Below are positions 60,801-64,000 of a stretch of DNA of 64,000 nt, piece after piece. A program made the translations under genes and the position numbers. Position 1 is the stretch's first letter. Each line of letters begins with the position of its first letter. Under the pieces are notes generated by a model that was given only the letters and a program-made list of their open reading frames with translations, had not been told where the DNA came from and did no database searches. The stretch spans positions 1,674,001-1,738,000 of the forward strand of contig JAZGTN010000071.1 in assembly GCA_037783415.1 (NCBI GenBank). The letters run 5' to 3'. The stretch is from Leptasterias polaris. Its lineage: Eukaryota; Echinodermata; Asteroidea; Forcipulatida; Asteriidae.

Positions 60801-62286
60801 CGAAGACCTCTTGGACTACTGTCTCGCCATGAAGGTCGTCCTACTTCAAGATGTTCCCTACAAGATCCTACAGGCATTGGGTGAAGCTTGCTCAGCTCCA
60901 ATCCTCAACTATGTCGGTGATGCTACAACGAGTGACGTTGCTTGTGGTGTAACTATCGCATGCTTCGAGTCAGGGTATGTGGACAGGGCCAGAGTGACCT
61001 CAAATGCACTCCAGAGGGCGGTATACGCAAGGATACTCGTGAAAGGAAAGTTACTGCAGGTACGTCTTCTCGTATTATTTGTCTCACATTCAGAGTATGT
61101 TTTCAAATACAGACGATTTGAAGGAGACAAAGTAATTTTCTGACTCGTATTTGTCAACAGACTGCAGTGTTGAGTAACCCTGTCGTAAGTCTTGTCACGG
61201 CCTCAGAGGTTAGATTCTGGAAGAGTGCACACGGGCTTAAGGACATGCTGCAATCCGGCCGGTGTCTCCCTGGAGCTGGTGTCCCTGAACGGACAGCAAT
61301 GAGACGACTGCTGCAAATGAAAGGTACATGGTTGGTTAATGCATCGAGGCAAAGAACTAAAAATGATAACATTTTATGAAAAGAAGTTATGACTTCCAAT
61401 CTTGAATTGTGTGAAGCTTTTAAGTTTTGACTCAAATGTGCGTGGGAAATGTGGTTTGAAACTCTTCATGAGCATTCCTTTACCATTGTCATTGGGCAGC
61501 TAATGGCAGTTGCTTTATTTCACTGCTAAAATAAAGACATTTGTACCATAATAGAGAACTTTGTAATTCTGTCAAAATTGTTATACTTTCAAATTTGTTC
61601 TGCTTATCTTTCTTACAGACAAAGGTCTTACATCTGATCACAATACCAGTGTGTCTTGCTATCAAGGACCTATCACATCAGCCTTCTCAAATGGATTTGT
61701 CGCATATGAGGTTCAGATTTTGAAAAACATGGGAATAGTAACTGACTTATCCCATGAAAAAACTTGTATACTGAATGGAATTCGCGGAGACAGCTCAGAA
61801 CCAGTTTATACTGGTTCCATCCAGTCAGATCCACAACAGCAACATAAATCCGGAATCCCAGTACCTGAATGCACATCAAACTCTGATGAAACCTTTCAGG
61901 GGTATAGACTGGATCAAACCGGTTCTAGCCAGTCTGATCTAGAACTAACTAGACTTGATGATCCTATCTCTTATGGAAGCAGCAAATATCACATGACTCA
62001 TGAGAGCAACTCACCGTCATCAACAGGAAAGGATTACTTTAACCCTAAGACTCGCACTCAACAAAAGTTGCACAATAAACGCAATTTGAGGGAGAAGTTG
62101 GCAAATGTTGAATGTAGGAAAATTTATGATAGTTATTCGGCGAAGAGAGCAGCGTGGGAAGGGGCCTGGGTGCTGTTGAAGACAGCCTTAAGAGTGGACG
62201 CTCATATTGTAACAGGCTTACAGGAATCTCACCAACACGGTTCATCAATCAATCATGTCAACATGGGTAGATCAATAATTTTATGA
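54841..62286 (+). CDS. BBS12: BBS12, chaperonin-like Bardet-Biedl syndrome protein
   Basis: Eleven exons: 54841-54880, 55656-55692, 55890-55974, 56759-56884, 57128-58827, 59035-59130, 59494-59644, 60487-60630, 60763-61059, 61161-61323, 61619-62286. All GT-AG and in phase; 1168 residues against 710 in human. BBS12 is a group II chaperonin relative that, with MKKS, BBS10 and CCT subunits, helps assemble the BBSome for ciliary transport. Matching segments: SSFLGPNER, GTGTTTLMTMAGLW (73-86), GVPISAII (97), GLSHGADMEMKLAMEAFQMQ (~665), IFDLNRI, IKLIVLKGRSDE, TAVLSNPVVSLVTASEVRFW (893) and KIYDSYSAKRAAWEGAW. The nucleotide loop reads GTGTT, without the catalytic Asp of true chaperonins, as in BBS12. 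Exon 5 supplies a 566-residue, acidic, probably disordered insertion with internal repeats. Human BBS12 coding sequence is in a single exon; here it is split by ten introns. Confidence 0.93.
55030..55445. repeat. Asn-tRNA-like SINE pair: inverted fragment plus a copy split by a MITE
   Basis: A minus-strand 3' fragment at 55030-55080 (TAGAGCGGGATTTGAACC) is followed by a plus-strand copy. Its box A GGGCTAGATAGCTCAGTTGG is at about 55117-55136, but its box B GGTTCAAATCCCGCTCTAGC is at about 55412-55431. A MITE (55151-55347) sits between, in the anticodon arm. The acceptor stem halves GGCTAGA and TCTAGCC still pair. The tail TTTGTTCTTTGTTCAACC follows. Confidence 0.8.
55151..55347. mobile_element. 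MITE inserted in the SINE, related to 43025-43334
   Basis: Starts TGTGGCAGGAGATTC and ends AATTTCCCCATGACA. The interior TCTTTTGAATCATTCTCC and AGCCCATGTTAATTTCCCAT is the reverse complement of the element at 43025-43334. A poly-C run near 55168-55181 replaces part of the left end. Confidence 0.75.
56067..56211. repeat. Perfect 52-bp inverted repeat with 41-bp loop
   Basis: Arms 56067-56118 and 56160-56211 are exact reverse complements (start AGTGGTGGTTCCGAGAAGAA, end GAACCACCACT). The right arm contains ATCGAAACGTTGAG preceded by CCTGAAGACGATCAGAG, the same style of word as the tandem repeat at 26505-27330. Confidence 0.9.
56240..56560 (-). mobile_element. LINE relic: C-terminal fragment of a reverse transcriptase ORF
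   Basis: The minus strand encodes KAKWCAHVMRQGGLPDSVRD, then GRGRPKMRWIDNVKKW. This is the H-x-x-R...GRGRP.KRW.DNVK tail typical of LINE ORF2 proteins. It is short and lies in a BBS12 intron, antisense. Confidence 0.8.
59667..59985. mobile_element. MITE of the 'AATTTCATAGAGCTGCT' family containing a LINE fragment
   Basis: Left end GGGCGCAATTTTTAGAGTTG and right end AGGAGCTCTATGAAATTTGG match the family. Between them, 59707-59870 reads on the minus strand as a LINE tail (PRKRWENDIILNSTFYL, AQDRQDWR). Either the MITE was hit by the LINE piece or the two were joined by rearrangement. Confidence 0.6.
59985..60170 (+). repeat. tRNA-derived SINE (third family)
   Basis: GGTTGGCTCGATGGTATCTT (box A), then CCGCGGACCCCGGTTTGAAT (box B), then CTGGGTTTCCAGTCTCTACC. 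It follows directly on the MITE and lies in a BBS12 intron. Confidence 0.75.
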
Positions 62287-62329
62287 GGGATAGAAGTACC
62301 CTTTTGGGAACAGGGTAAGGCTAAGAACT

Positions 62330-62640
62330 TTCTTGAGGGTGGAGTGCCCATACTGGAGTCTTCTATTGTTGGTCCCGTGTGTTGTGTAATGCACGTAAAA
62401 GAATCCAGTGCACTTATCGAAAAGAGAAGGGGTTCGCCCCGGTGTTCCTGGTTTGATTGGCTACATATTGCGCCACAGCACCTTGCAAACCATTACATGG
62501 TGCTGTGTAAAGGAATAGGTCTCATACTTCAAAATGTAGCTCCATATACCTTGCAGGAAAATACTGACTGTTGAAGCGCCTTGAGTGTCACTGAGTGACA
62601 GATATGAGGGCTATATAAGAAGCCGTTATTATTATTAATA
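62330..62640 (+). repeat. 3' half of Ser/Leu-tRNA-like SINE
   Basis: Contains AAAAGAATCCAGTGCACTTA, TCGAAAAGAGAAGGGGTTCG and CCCCGGTGTTCC as in the copy at 40757-41000. It runs on to the tail GAGGGCTATATAAGAAG and (ATT)n. It lies just past the BBS12 stop, probably in its 3' UTR. Confidence 0.8.
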
Positions 62641-62749
62641 TTATATAGTGCACATGGCACTTGAACAAAGAGAAATGTTTTTAAGACAGGTGTTTGAAAT
62701 TGTTGAATTATGAGACCAATTTTTGTAGCACCTTATAAGGGTTTACCAG

Positions 62750-63000
62750 GTGCTGTGGCAAACTTGGCAGCCTCTGCCAGAAGTACGAGGGCAAACCCCT
62801 TCCTACCCCTTGGCGATGAGTGACTGGGTTCTTTTACGTGCATTACATAACGCACAGGATCTACTGCTTTACGTCCCACCCGAAGGACAAAGCAATAATG
62901 GTCAGGTGTCTTGCTTAAGGATACAATTGACCAGGACCCGAACCCACACTGTGCTGATCAGAGCTAGAGTCCTGTGCACTAGACTATTTTGCCACGACAT
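62750..63000 (-). repeat. Ser/Leu-tRNA-like SINE
   Basis: On the minus strand: a degenerate box A (GTCGTGGCAAAATAGTCTAG), box B TGTGGGTTCGGGTCCTGG, body CTTAAGCAAGACACCTGACC, ATTATTGCTTTGTCC. Same family as 40757-41000, in the opposite orientation to the half copy at 62330-62640. Confidence 0.8.
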
Positions 63001-63698
63001 GACGGCCACGATAGTCTACAGGGTTCAGAGAGGTGTGAAGAGGGAGTTCAAATGAATCAGGGAGTTGTTGAAGGCCAATTTTCTGCAGTATAAATCATTA
63101 TTTACGAATTAATCAAATACAATGTGTTGACGTAGCATTTCATTGATATTCTTCAAATTTGAAATAAACAAATAAATAACTTTATGGAAGGTCAATTTTG
63201 TCTGGTTAGAAGTATACATTTTTTGTTTGCAGAAGTGTTTTTTATTTCTACTTTTTTCATAGTTTTCACTGCGCTTATATATTTAGCAAAACATTAGTAT
63301 AACTCACACAAAGTTTCTCAAATTTCAGTTGTAGTTGTTTTTAACAGAATTGGATAAAACATGATGTTAAATTTTGCTGGAAGGAGGTAGCTGGTAAATA
63401 AAGTTGAAATTGGACCGATTTTCGCAGAAAGACATTTTAAAAGAATTTTTCTTCTAAGCTAATTTTGACAGAAGATGCTGTTTCAAATCGGAAAAATCTT
63501 GCACAAACTTTCGCATATGCCAGGAACAATCTGACTTGAAATTCTTTCTGTCAAGAAGAGAATGTCTAGGTATTTGATTGGAGGAAAGTGTATCGGGCTG
63601 GTCTGACGGCTGTTTCATGCTAAGTAGTATCTTTTCTCTGTATCATTCATACAACAGCCGTGTAATCAACCTTTGGTCTATAATTAATTCCCGCAAAA
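63001..63698. other. Intergenic, upstream of the iminopeptidase
   Basis: AT-rich, no coding block or clear TATA box recognised. It must hold the promoter of the next gene. Confidence 0.5.
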
Positions 63699-63910
63699 AT
63701 GAGGGGTTGCACGAGATTGTTTCGCGAGCTCCGCTGGCCAACCCGGAAGTCGAATAGAATTCCCCCTAGAAATTCTCCGAAGATGACGGAAGAGGTAGAT
63801 TTGTTCCCCCAAATCGAGCCGTACGATACGGGTAGATTGCGAGTGGATGAAATCCACGAGTTGTACTACGAACAGAGCGGTAAACCGAATGGGAACCCAG
63901 TGCTTTTCAT
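63699..63910 (+). CDS. Proline iminopeptidase (prolyl aminopeptidase), first exon only
   Basis: The exon encodes 70 residues and two bases, then a GTAAGT donor; the gene continues beyond the window. Residues 35-70 (LFPQIEPYDTGRLRV, HELYYEQSGKPNGNPVLF) match the N-terminus of proline iminopeptidase, an alpha/beta-hydrolase of family S33 that removes N-terminal proline. The catalytic residues would lie in later exons. The first 28 residues (MRGCTRLFRELRWPTRKSNR...) are rich in Arg and almost without acid, which suggests a mitochondrial presequence. A second Met at 29 precedes the conserved part and could start a cytosolic form. Confidence 0.8.
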
Positions 63911-64000
63911 GTAAGTGCAAAAAGTGCCAGTGATGGCTAGTGCTGTGGTACTGGTTTGTTTTTGTGTGTAAAACCATGAAGGTAGAAAGAGAAAAAAACA

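Overview
This window is animal nuclear DNA. It carries spliced genes with GT-AG introns, is AT-rich between genes, and is packed with tRNA-derived SINEs, LINE relics, foldback elements (MITEs), minisatellites and poly-C/poly-G tracts. The gene set (urea transporter, lysyl-tRNA synthetase, TTC19, BBS12, proline iminopeptidase, PITP) and this repeat style suggest a marine invertebrate deuterostome, most likely an echinoderm. The species is an inference. Nothing bacterial or viral was recognised.

Layout. At 2.3-11.1 kb (+) lies a class I-like phosphatidylinositol transfer protein (PITP) in ten exons. Its first exon encodes an apparent secretory signal peptide, which is the most unusual thing in the window. 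A LINE relic sits in its first intron. From 11.1 to 20.6 kb no gene is recognised, only repeats. At 20.6-32.4 kb (+) is a complete five-exon SLC14-type urea transporter with a ~7 kb intron, preceded by a MITE carrying CREB-type palindromes. At 35.3-47.8 kb (-) is a complete 15-exon lysyl-tRNA synthetase (579 aa). It has a candidate alternative exon that would give a mitochondrial form, and a cluster of 18-bp TGACCT-N6-AGGTCA palindromes at its 3' end. At 49.3-54.6 kb (-) is TTC19, a mitochondrial TPR protein (557 aa). At 54.8-62.3 kb (+) is BBS12 (1168 aa, 11 exons), head-to-head with TTC19 across 281 bp and carrying a very long acidic insertion. At 63.7 kb (+) is the first exon of a proline iminopeptidase that runs off the window.

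All exon boundaries were worked out by hand from splice consensus, reading-frame phase and remembered family sequences. Every junction is in phase and the summed lengths fit the families. The genes do not form an operon. Three of them (lysyl-tRNA synthetase alternative form, TTC19, iminopeptidase) have N-termini that look mitochondrial. Repeat families recur across the window: an Asn-tRNA-like SINE, a Ser/Leu-tRNA-like SINE, a third tRNA-like SINE and several terminal-inverted-repeat families. Several are nested in one another.
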